Shown: positions 44,131 through 54,520 of the stretch, one piece after another
Layout: each line of letters starts with the position of its first letter
Position numbering within the stretch: position 1 is the stretch's first letter
Assembly: GCA_017654935.2 (NCBI GenBank)
Contig: CM065710.1
Coordinates: 31,101,222-31,165,221, forward strand
DNA length: 64,000 nt
Reading direction: 5' to 3'
From: Phymorhynchus buccinoides
Lineage: Eukaryota; Mollusca; Gastropoda; Neogastropoda; Raphitomidae
Position numbers and translations under genes: made by a program
The notes under the pieces: model-generated
What the model was told of the DNA's origin: nothing
Databases searched by the model: none
The model's input: the letters and a program-made list of their open reading frames with translations, nothing else

Positions 44131-45329
44131 CGCTCCGTAGCCGCGTTTAGCTTAAAGTGTAGATAAGCTTCAGAACAGGCATAAGGACTCTGCTCAGGAC
44201 GACCTGCCTCTGTTTGTTCCGGGGAGGAGGGGTCCCTCTCCCTCCCTCCCCCCGGCCAAACAAACAGGAATCGTAGCCTTTTAACAACTATTTTATAAAT
44301 GTAAGTAATGAACAAACATTATCGAACATTTAATCCCTGTTGGACTCCAGGATTGGGACGGGTGGGGGGGAGGAGACACTGGTGTCTGTTTTCTCCCTCA
44401 CCCCCCCCCCCCCCCCCCCCCGTCTGATCTGTTCTCCCGCTGTATAAATCCCCCATCTCTTAAATAAGTTTTACCAGGACTCGGCCTCATTTGTTTGTGC
44501 CTTTTAGAGCCCGAAGTTTAAAAATAAATTACCTTTTAATTAAATCCAACAGGGACCCATTTAAAACTTTTTAATACTAGCATTGGTCTCAGCCAATGCG
44601 ACAGCTTCGGCTCATTTTAAAAAGTAGTCTTTGGCTGATGGCACTAGTTGTCATGGAGTCAACGGCTGGATGTACAGTTTTAACTCTTTTGGAAAAATAA
44701 AGTATTTTTTGTAAATAATTGGGCCCTCTTAGTAGGACAGACCTTAACTGATTTTTTTAAACTTTTTGACTTCATTTTAAATGGTGGTCCTGGAAATTTT
44801 AATCAGAAGATGCTCAAATACAATTTTATCAAAAATTTTAACTACCAAAATTAATATTATAATAACTAGCTAGCTAATTAACGGGTCAAACAAATACGAG
44901 CCATGGCACCTATATTCAAACCTATTAAAATAAAAACTAAAAACTTTATTAAAAACAAATTAAACGTTTCCCCCCCCCCCCCCCCCCATCTCAACAACTT
45001 TATAAACAAGAAATGTCCCATATGGTCTTTTTAAGAGCGGGAGGACGTAAAGCTTTAATTTGTGCGGCTGGTCAGTGTGAGCGTCAGTCGAGCAAAGCCA
45101 AGTATAGGCGGGAGCCTACACCAGCCACTCTGGGGAATGTGTGCGTGTGCCTAACTGTGGTCATCAGCCTGAAATGTTTGAGCACTGATCCCTGCTCCTA
45201 GCTGTAAGTAATCTAAGCCAGTGTTTATTGTTTAATTTGTTTTACCTACAAACTGTTGTTTTACATGTTGTTTAACTTAATCAGTGATCTAACCTTGTCA
45301 CTGTACTCCTTTTACGGAACAGGAAGACT
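44131..45329. other. Unassigned sequence with poly-C runs
   Basis: No gene is supported. C runs lie at about 44,400-44,421 and 44,971-44,987. GAGGAGGGGTCCCTCTCCC near 44,225 resembles 49,485-49,510 read inversely, which might mark a shared 3' region of the two related LINEs. A small ORF at about 45,013-45,201 ends before a GTAAGT but is not recognised. Confidence 0.4.
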
Positions 45330-46377
45330 GTGCTATTCCCGTCACTGAAACATTGTGACGTCAGTTTATTCATGAACCTTCTCCAGAGAAAGCTAACTCT
45401 ATATGGCCTGTCAACAGAATCGGTTAGTCTCATATCATCTTTTCTATCCAACAGGCGGCAATTGGTCCATCGGGACTGTAATTCATCCTCATTAATATCT
45501 TTAGAGTATGGTGTGCCTCAGGGCTCAGTCTTGGGTCCCATTCGTTTTACTATTTATATAAATGATTTACCTTTACACATCTCCTGTCCCTGTGAACTTT
45601 TTGCCGATGATACTACTTTACACGACAAGAACAAGACTGCTGACTTAGTACTTACCAACCTACAAAATGACGTGAACAACTTTGTGACATGGACTGAATA
45701 TAACCACATGGCCCTTCATCCTAAAAAATCAAAGCTTATGCTAATTACCACAAGACAAAAGCGACAGAACATAAAGTCTGATTTACCAAAAAATAAAGTA
45801 CATGACAAGTTTATAGAAGAAGTGGACTCGCATACTATACTTGGTCTGGGGGTTGACAACAATCTTTCTTGGTCGTACCATGCCTCTATTCTCACTCGTA
45901 AGTTATCTAAAAAAATATTTCAACTAAACAGAATCAAGCACTTTCTTGATATTCACACCAGAAAACTCTTCTTTCATGCATATATTCAGCCTGACATTGA
46001 TTATGTTTCAACTTCTTGGGATCAAGCAAGCAAAAACTGTCTAAGACATTTCAGAAAGTATTTATAAACGTGCAATTAAACTAATTCTTCTTAAATCATC
46101 AACACTATACATTTATTATTATAAAACTATTAACATGCTTCCCTTCCACTCCAAATGTCAATTTACTAAGGGTGCATTTATGTATAAAATTTTCAATGGA
46201 CTCGCACCTCCTTATCTATGTGAAAAGTTTCCTGTAACTCAGGTGCGGAATAAAGAAACCATACTCCTCCCCCGACCTAGAACAGACTTATTTATGTCAT
46301 CGTTGACATACTCAGGTGGAAGGTTGTGGAATGAAATCCCTGAGTGCATAAAAACTAAAAGCGCATTGCTGTTGTGA
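45330..46377 (+). mobile_element. CR1/Jockey-like LINE ORF2 fragment, 5'-truncated
   Basis: 245 codons from RT motif 3 onwards: DVSLFMNLLQRKLTLYGLS, FLSNRRQ, YGVPQGSVLGP, the active site CELFADDTTLH, and ALHPKKSKLMLI. A break near 46,065 separates the C-terminal part at 46,135-46,377 (KGAFMYKIFNGLAPPYL, then GGRLWNEIPE), which is the standard end of this LINE group. The first codon of the frame is GTG, and the endonuclease domain is missing, as expected after 5' truncation. Confidence 0.82.
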
Positions 46378-49300
46378 TGGTGTGGAGTGGAAGGGTGCAG
46401 GGACAGACAGGAGTGCAGGAATAGTAGGCAGGAAACAATCAGCAAGCAGCAAACAGCAACAGGCAGTCAAGGCTGACACAGGTCTCTCTCTCTCTCTCTC
46501 TCTCTTTATTGCTTCTCTCTCTCCATCTCAGGTAGAGTCTCAGGTAAGTCAAAGTCTACAGTCTCCTACAGTCTACTACAGTCTCTCATAAGACTCTCTT
46601 AAATTTTTACCTGTGGCTAGATATATGGACAAAACCCGGACCGCAAAGACAACAACTTTACCTTTCACGCAATCTGCTCCCGCAGAGCTAATGGCTGCCA
46701 AACTTGTGTTTGTTACTACACCTTTTAAGTGTGTTGTCTCTACGGTCGTCATACATAGCAAGACATGATGCATATGGTTGGAAAGCTTGAAAAACACAGA
46801 ATAATATGACATTCATCAATAGTCCGGAGTTTCTCTTTAAAAAGAAATACTTGCAATTAAGGTGCAAACTGATCCCACCTTTTAACAAGCCCAACCCATA
46901 TTTTATAAAATAACTAAATAACTGCTTCACAAATCAGAATAACAAACTAATAATAAAAAAGCAAAATACACAAACTTTCATTTGTATAAATTTCAAGTCC
47001 CAATTCAATCTATAAAGTTCATAATTTGTGTCCCGAAATTCGATAGAAAACACAAGTCGAATTTCTATTGATCTAGGCTTCATGCTTGTGGTTTGAAGCA
47101 AATCTTAAATCGTAAAATATTATAAATCTATAAGGTCCAAGATCATTTTGAATATACAAAACTAGTTTCGTTAGCTATTAGAACGAAAACAAAAGGGCGA
47201 ATCAAAATAATATTGCTTGGTTTAGAAAATTAGTATTTCGATTCGAAAGACAGTCAATCGGCATTCACACGTGGTATAGGCCTAGCCTACCGTACAAAGA
47301 ACTCGGGAGGTTCGTGAATAGCTACAATGAATGGACTGTATTCATTTTGCAATACTACAAGTTTATACGGAAAAGGTCCATAGCATGCCATATATGAAAT
47401 GAAAGAGGATAGATTATAGATTTAGGTCGTATAATTAGAAATTCAAACATTTGACTAAAGTTTGAATAAGAATAGAAAACATGCGAAACGACCTGGAATA
47501 TTTTGACCCACGTGTTAATTTTACCAATCACAAAATCTTGAATTGTCAGGCTATGCGAGTATTTCAGTTAATACAAATGTATGGGATAAAATCTATGATT
47601 TTTTCTGGTTCCGACCATATGCATCTTATATCAATACAAACTTTAATTAAGCAAGAATATGATAAAATACAATTTAATTACAAATAAATCTCAAGGGAGT
47701 TAACTCGGGCAGATAACTCCAAACTAGCAAAAATAGGCGTCTGCTACGAGTAAGTTTAGAGGGCAATAGTAGCTGTGTCCCCACACTGCTACACTGTCAT
47801 TTAAAATATGCTGTAATAAATATTTATTCGAAAGGCTATAACAGTTCATTTCTCCCCTTTTCTAAACTATTGTGCATGCTAGTAAATGCGCATGTCTGTA
47901 GCTTATGCTCCTATTATCTGATATTGTAAAATTGTCAATTGATTACAGAGAGAGAGAGAGAGAGAAAAGTAGAGATTTTACGCCTTCTGGGTCAAAAGAC
48001 CATTTGGGGCATTTAAAATTATAAAGATCCTGAGAAAAAAAAGTGGATTTTTGAATAATAGAGATAATTTTAAAGTTATAGAAATTTTAATTGCGCACAA
48101 ATCTAGAATTTTTAAAAATTTATGTTTTTGATAAAATATTTTGTTTGTAAAAGATATTTGGCCGTTTGCTTTTAAGTCTGGCAGGTTGGAGGAAGTCTGA
48201 TTAAACCCCCCCAGGGCTACAGTTACAAATCATGCTTTACGCTCAACTGAGCTTTTTGCTTTTTAAAATCAATGTTTTTGTGCTCAAAGAGCTTTATTAT
48301 TAAAAATTCTTTAGAGGCATGGGCCTACATAGATAAATATATACAGATAATTATCAAGTGATCATAAAAAGTTTTATTTTAATGGTTTTTAAGAGAGTTA
48401 AAACCAGAGGTTTTTGTTAAAAGTGATATGTACATTATTATTATGTACACTACTTTTACATACAAACTATTTAGTCTTTTTATTTGATTTAGTTGTATTT
48501 ACTGTTTTTATTAAAATATGTTTATTTTAAGAGTTGTGATTAAATAATTTTTATTTATAGTTTTCTAAGTATATAGAAAACTATAATCCTGCTATTTTAT
48601 TAATTCTTGTTCCTTGGGATATAACCTGACATAGGGATATCCTACTAAGATACATACCTCTAATAGTTTTCATATTTTGTGAAAACAGGTTAAGATTTTG
48701 TAAAAATTTAATTTATAAGTAACAGAATTCGTTTTATTTTAAAAGTTACTATTAAAAATGTTTTTGTTTATATTTAGTTAGGTTATGGAACCTGACCATT
48801 AGTGACAGGTCTCCAAGTGGGCGGACCCAGTCTCAACCAAAATCCATCAATGGCCAAGTGGTTGTAAAGTAATATGTACATAACCAGATGGTCATAAAAG
48901 ATTTAGTGGTTTAAAAATGTATATGTACATTATTATTATGTACACATCTTTTACATACAAGCTATTTAGTGAAATATTAATATTTAGCCTGTTAAATCTT
49001 GTCCCTTAGGACATGATATACATAGTATAGAGATGTTTTATTAGAGTATATATCTCTAGTAGTTTTCATATGTTAAAATAGGTTAAAATTTTGTAAAAAG
49101 TCAGTTTATAAATACCAAGATTCGTTTTGTTTTAAAAGTTACTATTAAAATTTTGTTTGTTTATATATAATTAGGTCATAAAACCTGACCATTGGTAATT
49201 AGTTTTTTAAGTGGACGAACCCAGTCTTAATCAGAATATGTTGTATTATATGGTGATGTTGTTAATAAGTGGGGGAACATACCGCCAGAGGCCTCCATTA

Positions 49301-49399
49301 CTATAAGTAGTTTTATTTGTTCCAACTGATCCCAAGGGGGCGTAGCAACAAAAATTCTCCAGCCCCTGATGTCATGATGGAGTCTAAAAGTAAGAGAAA
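46378..49399. other. Unassigned AT-rich sequence with a diverged internal duplication
   Basis: No gene is supported. A TC run lies at 46,482-46,504 and an AG run at 47,948-47,966. 48,420-48,850 and 48,915-49,235 are diverged copies of one sequence (ATATGTACATTATTATTATG, TAAAAGTTACTATTAAAA, AACCTGACCATT, then GTGG.CG.ACCCAGTCT), the first carrying about 100 extra bases. This may be the 3' part of the minus-strand LINE relative. Confidence 0.5.
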
Positions 49400-52300
49400 T
49401 AAAAAGAAGTTTTAAGCTTTTACTTGGTAATGAAGATGAAAGTGGAAGTGGGGATGGTTAACGATTCTTGCATGCTCGGAATGGAGGGAGGGAGGGGAAG
49501 GGACCCCTCCTCTCCGCTCCGAGCAGTGGCAAGGTACCGCTTGGGCAGTCCAAAAAAAGGGGGGGGAGCACGAGCGCAAACGCGCGACGGTTTACGAAAG
49601 AACCCCCCGTTGCGCGCACCGGACACCCATCTGCAGGGGGAAAGGACTTTAAAAAATGGTGGGCTCAAAAGAGTCGCTTCGGCCCATCAGGCGCATGTTT
49701 TAGTTAAAAAGGGGAGGGAGGAAAAGGGAGCAGGAATGCAGTTAGGTATACGGCCCGCGCACCAGAGGGACTCCATCCCCACCAGTAAAAATAATTTCTA
49801 GTGAGTTCTTAAAGTTAAGGTAGAACTTTGGGTTTCGCTTTCTGCGAACCCAGTCTATGTCTTGATCCCTGTGGCGCTGGGGAGGCGCCACAGGCGATTT
49901 CTGCTAGTTGCATAATATTTAGAGCGTTCTTGGGATCAATAGGGAGATCCTCAGTGTCAGTAATCAGAGAGGAAAGGTCCTCGATTAAGGATTTAGGTTG
50001 GTTAGAAGTTCTGGCTTGTGCCAGACTTCGGAGAATACGGGTTATGAATGATTCTTTCAGTGATTTATTTTCTTCTTTGGGAATATTAAGATTTACAAGT
50101 TGAGAGGTTGTTGGGTGAGTTTGTTTTGTCAGTGTATTGTCAATGTGTTTAGTTATTGTCGTCATTATTGTCTCAGTCATTTTTTCCAGTTGCTTTGAGA
50201 TCATCTCTTCGACTTTTTCTTTTGTGATTCGTTCTGAATTTCTATGTGATCTTTTCCTTTTTTTCTTTTTTCTTCGTTTGTGGGTTGAAAGTGGAGAGGT
50301 GATCTCCTCCGCCTCCCCCGGGCCCTCCACATGTGATAGATGGTCCAGAGGAGTCGGAACAGGCTGATCTACATCAGATTTTGTTGTTGGTTTATAACCT
50401 CTGACCCTGTTGGCGTAGGAGTCAGACGGACTCCCAACGGGAATCCATTGCACTCTCCAACTAGGGTCGACTGTGGGCATGTCTATTTTGGGTTGGTTAT
50501 CTTTTTGATCTTTTTCTGTTTGTAGACTTTCCTTAGCCCTCCTGATGGCCTCGCTGTAGGGCAAGAAAGCCTCTCCTCTAATTTTGTTTGCCCTCAGTCT
50601 GAGTTGATACTGAGGGCATCCTTGGTAGGCGGCGGAATGTCCACCGCCACAGTTGACACACTTTAAATTTTGACTGCAGTTTTTGGCTGAGTGTCCAGGG
50701 GCAGAGCACCTGGTGCAAATTTCGAGTTTTGCTCTGCATTGGCCAGTACCGTGCCCATATCGAGCGCACCTGCGGCACCGTCGCACTGGGGCAACATATG
50801 GTGCCACAGGGAACTCCTGGGCATCGATCTTAACCAAGGCAGGCAAGATTGGCTTTCTAAAGATAAGTTTGATGGCACGAGAATCTGTGCCATCTCTGTT
50901 CTGAAGTCTCTGGATAGATTTGGCATCTGGAATGTACGTTAATAGGTCTTCGAGATCCTCCTCGAAGGGGATTGGCTTAATTACCCCCTCAGTAGTGGCC
51001 TCAGGGATGACACATTTAATGTTAATGGAGGCGATTGATGTTAGCTTAGCTAGCTTATATTGTTGAGTGGCTGATTTGCAGCCAATTAACCAGCGATTTC
51101 CAGTTAGAGGCCTCTGGCTGAGGATGTCCCCCACGTTATTTCTGAAAATATTCATGTTTGTTGTCGGACCCAGCGCCCTGAAGGTAGCTGCGCCAGTGCG
51201 CAGATTCTCCAGGATCACTGGGCACTGAAGATAGATAGGTGGAACTGGGTTTTGTTGGTGAGGGGGGGGGGGGGGGGGGTGTCTTCGTCGCTGTTGGACT
51301 TTGACGAAGTCACTCCCCTTATTAGTATCTGAGTCCAATTCTGACTCCTCGTTCTTCTTTTCTTTAGTGTCTTTGGGGCCCCAGATCGTAATGGGTTCCT
51401 CTGCCAAGGGAGGAGCCACTGGGGAATCTTTTTCTTTCTCTTGGGGGAGTGCCATAGAGGTCTTCTCCTGAACTGGGGTTTGGATAATTTGGATGATTGG
51501 AGACAGGGGGACAGCACTCTCTGTCTCATCCATTGAACCTAGGTCTTCTCTATTCTTTTTATCTTTAGGCTGTGCCATCTCTGGACTGCTTTTTTCTTCA
51601 TTGGAGTATCTCGATTTTCTTTTAGCTCTTCTTGTTGGGGTAAGAGTGTCTTTTTCATTGGTTTTTTTAGGCATAGCTTCTGCTGTAAAGATGGAGTCCT
51701 CCTCTGAACTTGTGTCCAGGTAATGGGTCATAATTTCAGGATTAGTCATGGTCTCTTCAATGGTATTATTAACAATCTTAAATAAGTTAAACTAGTTGTA
51801 ATAGGACGGACCCAGTGTCCGCAACAGGACCAGGAAGGACAAAAGAGTCCCTCGTGGCCGTTTCGAAGCAGAAATCCGCCCTACATTTCTTTGTTTCCCG
51901 GGGGAACCAATCAGAATAGTGTGGTTCCCGCGAGAACCAATCAGATGCTTACACTTGTTTTCGTAGCTGGTGTCACAAAACTGCTCCAGCTATATTCAAA
52001 AAGTGTTTTGAAATACCTAAAAAGGCCACAGGAGCTATATCTGTTATAATTTATGAGTCTATGCTTTATGTAAGAAAAATATCTCTACAAGTTATTAGTT
52101 TAGTTATTATTTAAGGCAACAGAACACCCAAGGGCTCAATATTACCTAAAAATCCACCAGATTAATCACGATTTTAATTGTCAGAATATTTTAATCTACA
52201 GGGTAGTTATCTCAGGTTTTTTCAGTTTATTATATAGTATTAATTCTTAATGTTTTAATGTCTTAACACTTCAAATCTTTATTTTATTTTATCTTATCTT

Positions 52301-53136
52301 TACATTATTGTTTTACGCATCAAATTTTAACAAGTCTTTATATTATTACTTTTTCTTCTGAGGAGGAGAGGGTCAACACCTAAATGAAAGAAGTTCCTAT
52401 ACCCTAGAATTTTAAAAGACTTACTCTAAACTAGTTATGTTGTTAGGTTGCACACAAACTCCCCCAACAATTTAGGGGGCTGGCAAAAACAAAACAACCC
52501 TAGAGAAGGAGGAACTACCCTACAGAATCTATGCTATGAAGACCGATCCCACCGGCAAGAAGCCTACAAGTGGGGGGTTCAGACAGACTGATAAGAACGA
52601 CATGTAAGTGTCGAAAAAAAAGATAGTGGAGGAAAGATGTAAAAGTGAAAAAATCAGTGAAATCTAGCTTGCTATGGTCCTAGTCCCTAGACCTGGGAGT
52701 CCTGCTGTGCAAGGGCTCGGGTGGCCAGCGCAGTCCTCCCAGGGATACCACTTTTGTGGCACGTCCTACGACCCTAACAACTAAGCAGACGAATAAAACA
52801 TCGTAACTGCCAAAAACAAATGAAAAAAACCAAAACCTTAGTGCCCTATTGATGCTTACAAAAGACAGATCCAACGACGTGAAGTGAAGATCAGGAAGAG
52901 ACGTCGTTGGTGGAGACAGAGGTGGAAGACAGTCGTAGTAGAAGAAGATGGTCCTGAGTCCTCCTCAGAGTCCAAGGTTCGGAGCAAAGCTCAACGAAGA
53001 TGATCCAACGTTGGACAGGTGCATGGAATGGTCATCATGCAGTGTCAAATGTCGTGCGGCGGTGCTGGCAGAAGGGGCCCAAAGAATGGTGGTGGTGTCC
53101 TCTCCTCTGTCAGGCAGCCGCCATACTGTGCTGTAG
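49400..53136 (-). mobile_element. ORF1-only relative of the 36.8-44.1 kb LINE
   Basis: The 5' UTR (53,136 down to 51,750) matches that of the plus-strand element, ORF1 (51,749-49,815) is intact, and no endonuclease, RT or RNase H motif is found in any frame downstream to 46.4 kb. The sequence after ORF1 (49,800-49,430) is GC-rich with GAGGAGGGGTCCCTTCCCCT, somewhat like 44,225. This organisation recalls the HAL1 (half-L1) elements of mammals. A 3' truncation by a later event is the alternative. The downstream boundary is uncertain. Confidence 0.65.
49815..51749 (-). CDS. Intact gag-like LINE ORF1 protein, 644 aa
   Basis: Nucleic-acid-binding retroelement protein expected to coat element RNA. 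Residues 1-150 are charged and low complexity (KKTNEKDTLTPTRRAKRKSR); a proline run (about 158-163) is encoded by a C/G homopolymer at about 51,262. The conserved block at about 175-305 includes PVILENLRTGAATFRALGP, RPLTGNRWLIGCKS and DSRAIKLIFRKP. Three CCHC knuckles follow at about 325-377 (CRRCARYGHGTGQC, CTRCSAPGHSAKNC, CVNCGGGHSAAYQGC), then LRANKIRGEAFLPYSEAIR, a lysine-rich patch (HKRRKKKKRKRSHR) and a helical C-terminus (LARSLAQARTSNQ-like). The ATG at 51,749 is unambiguous. Its intactness contrasts with the ruined ORF1 of the related element. Confidence 0.88.
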   Translation of the reverse strand: MTNPEIMTHYLDTSSEEDSIFTAEAMPKKTNEKDTLTPTRRAKRKSRYSNEEKSSPEMAQPKDKKNREDLGSMDETESAVPLSPIIQIIQTPVQEKTSMALPQEKEKDSPVAPPLAEEPITIWGPKDTKEKKNEESELDSDTNKGSDFVKVQQRRRHPPPPPPHQQNPVPPIYLQCPVILENLRTGAATFRALGPTTNMNIFRNNVGDILSQRPLTGNRWLIGCKSATQQYKLAKLTSIASINIKCVIPEATTEGVIKPIPFEEDLEDLLTYIPDAKSIQRLQNRDGTDSRAIKLIFRKPILPALVKIDAQEFPVAPYVAPVRRCRRCARYGHGTGQCRAKLEICTRCSAPGHSAKNCSQNLKCVNCGGGHSAAYQGCPQYQLRLRANKIRGEAFLPYSEAIRRAKESLQTEKDQKDNQPKIDMPTVDPSWRVQWIPVGSPSDSYANRVRGYKPTTKSDVDQPVPTPLDHLSHVEGPGEAEEITSPLSTHKRRKKKKRKRSHRNSERITKEKVEEMISKQLEKMTETIMTTITKHIDNTLTKQTHPTTSQLVNLNIPKEENKSLKESFITRILRSLAQARTSNQPKSLIEDLSSLITDTEDLPIDPKNALNIMQLAEIACGASPAPQGSRHRLGSQKAKPKVLP

Positions 53137-53473
53137 TGTGGGCAGAAATCCGCTTTCTCTCTCTCTCTGCAAAGGTGCCCTCTCGGTTCGGCGGTCAAGC
53201 TGTGTATGTCAATTGATTACTTGTCTAACTATGATTTATGTGTGTGAAAGGAATTGTGAGAATGTTGATTTATATTTCATGTAGGAAAAACTATTAACTT
53301 TCATGTTGTCCTTGTTCTTTGGATTTGTTGCATTTGATTGTTACATTGTTTACTTTTTGAACCATTTGAGTTTGTTTTGTAATTTATGTATTTATTTATT
53401 CACTTCATATGCTATTAATTTAGAGGACCTGCAGTTATTTATGCTTACTCCTCATTAAAAATTTCGAGTTCGA

Positions 53474-53477
<4 letters not shown>
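53137..53477. other. Unassigned AT-rich sequence
   Basis: No gene. Leads into the TC arrays with TTTCGAGTTCGAGTTATC at 53,461. Confidence 0.5.
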
Positions 53478-53541
<64 letters not shown>

Positions 53542-53646
53542 GATATTGTTGTGGCCTACTGCAATGTCATAAGCTAATGTACGTCACAGCTTACCTCAAG
53601 ACAGCAATGACGTCAGTGTCACTTTGCGTCACTGTAGCACAGTTGT

Positions 53647-53698
<52 letters not shown>

Positions 53699-53802
53699 GA
53701 TATTGTTGTGGCCTACTGCAATGTCATAAGCTAATGTACGTCACAGCTTACCTCAAGACAGCAATGACGTCAGTGTCACTTTGCTTCACTGTAGCACAGT
53801 GT

Positions 53803-53884
<82 letters not shown>

Positions 53885-53994
53885 AATGTTGATATTGTTG
53901 TGGCCTACTGCAATGTCATAAGCTAATGTACGTCACAGCTTACCTCAAGACAGCAATGACGTCAGTGTCACTTTGCTTCACTGTAGCACAGTGT

Positions 53995-54065
<71 letters not shown>
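53478..54065. repeat. (TC)n tracts alternating with a 113-bp unit, three copies
   Basis: The unit (GTTGATATTGTTGTGGCCTA, then GCTAATGTACGTCACAGCTT, CAAGACAGCAATGACGTCAG, CACTGTAGCACAG) occurs at 53,539-53,652, 53,696-53,808 and 53,888-54,000, nearly identical. Each copy is bounded by TC runs of 40-70 bases. Each holds a complete TGACGTCA (CRE/ATF site; first copy at 53,608) and a TACGTCAC half-site. No ORF of note. Confidence 0.93.
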
Positions 54066-54067
<2 letters not shown>

Positions 54068-54520
54068 TGATAGCAACTACCCCAGTTGGACTACAGAATC
54101 AACTTAATATATTGCAAGCATGTTGTGATGATATGAAAATGAATGTAAACATTGACAAGACAAAAGTTATGGTATTTCGTAAGGGAGGCTTTCTTGGTAA
54201 ACATGATAAATGGTACTATAATGGTAAGAGATTAGATGCAGTTAATGAGTATTGTTATTTGGGGTATAATTTTACAACAATGTTGAGCACTAGAAAAGGC
54301 ACATTACATCTTGCAACCAAAGGAAAGAAAGCTGCTATACAACTTTGTAGGGTTTTTCAAAATTATAAAGAATTAAGACCAAGCGATTTGATCATATCAA
54401 AAAAATTCATTTATTGGTATGCAAGAGCCTTCTGGGGGTACCAGTTAGAACGCCAAATAAAATTGTATATGGCGACCTGGGACGGTACCCATTGTATTAG
54501 AGATGTGCATTAAAAATATA
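54066..54520 (+). mobile_element. LINE reverse transcriptase fragment, first half
   Basis: Starts abruptly after a TC run: IATTPVGLQNQLNILQACCD, MKMNVNIDKTKVMVFRKGG and AVNEYCYLGYNFT, the RT region just after the active site. The ADD box itself is missing. The open frame ends at 54,513. Its continuation appears at 56,148 after about 1.6 kb of other sequence. Confidence 0.8.

Noticed and set aside
45013..45201. 62-codon ORF ending next to GTAAGT as an exon
   Set aside because: The stop codon precedes the donor-like site and no partner exon or domain is visible.
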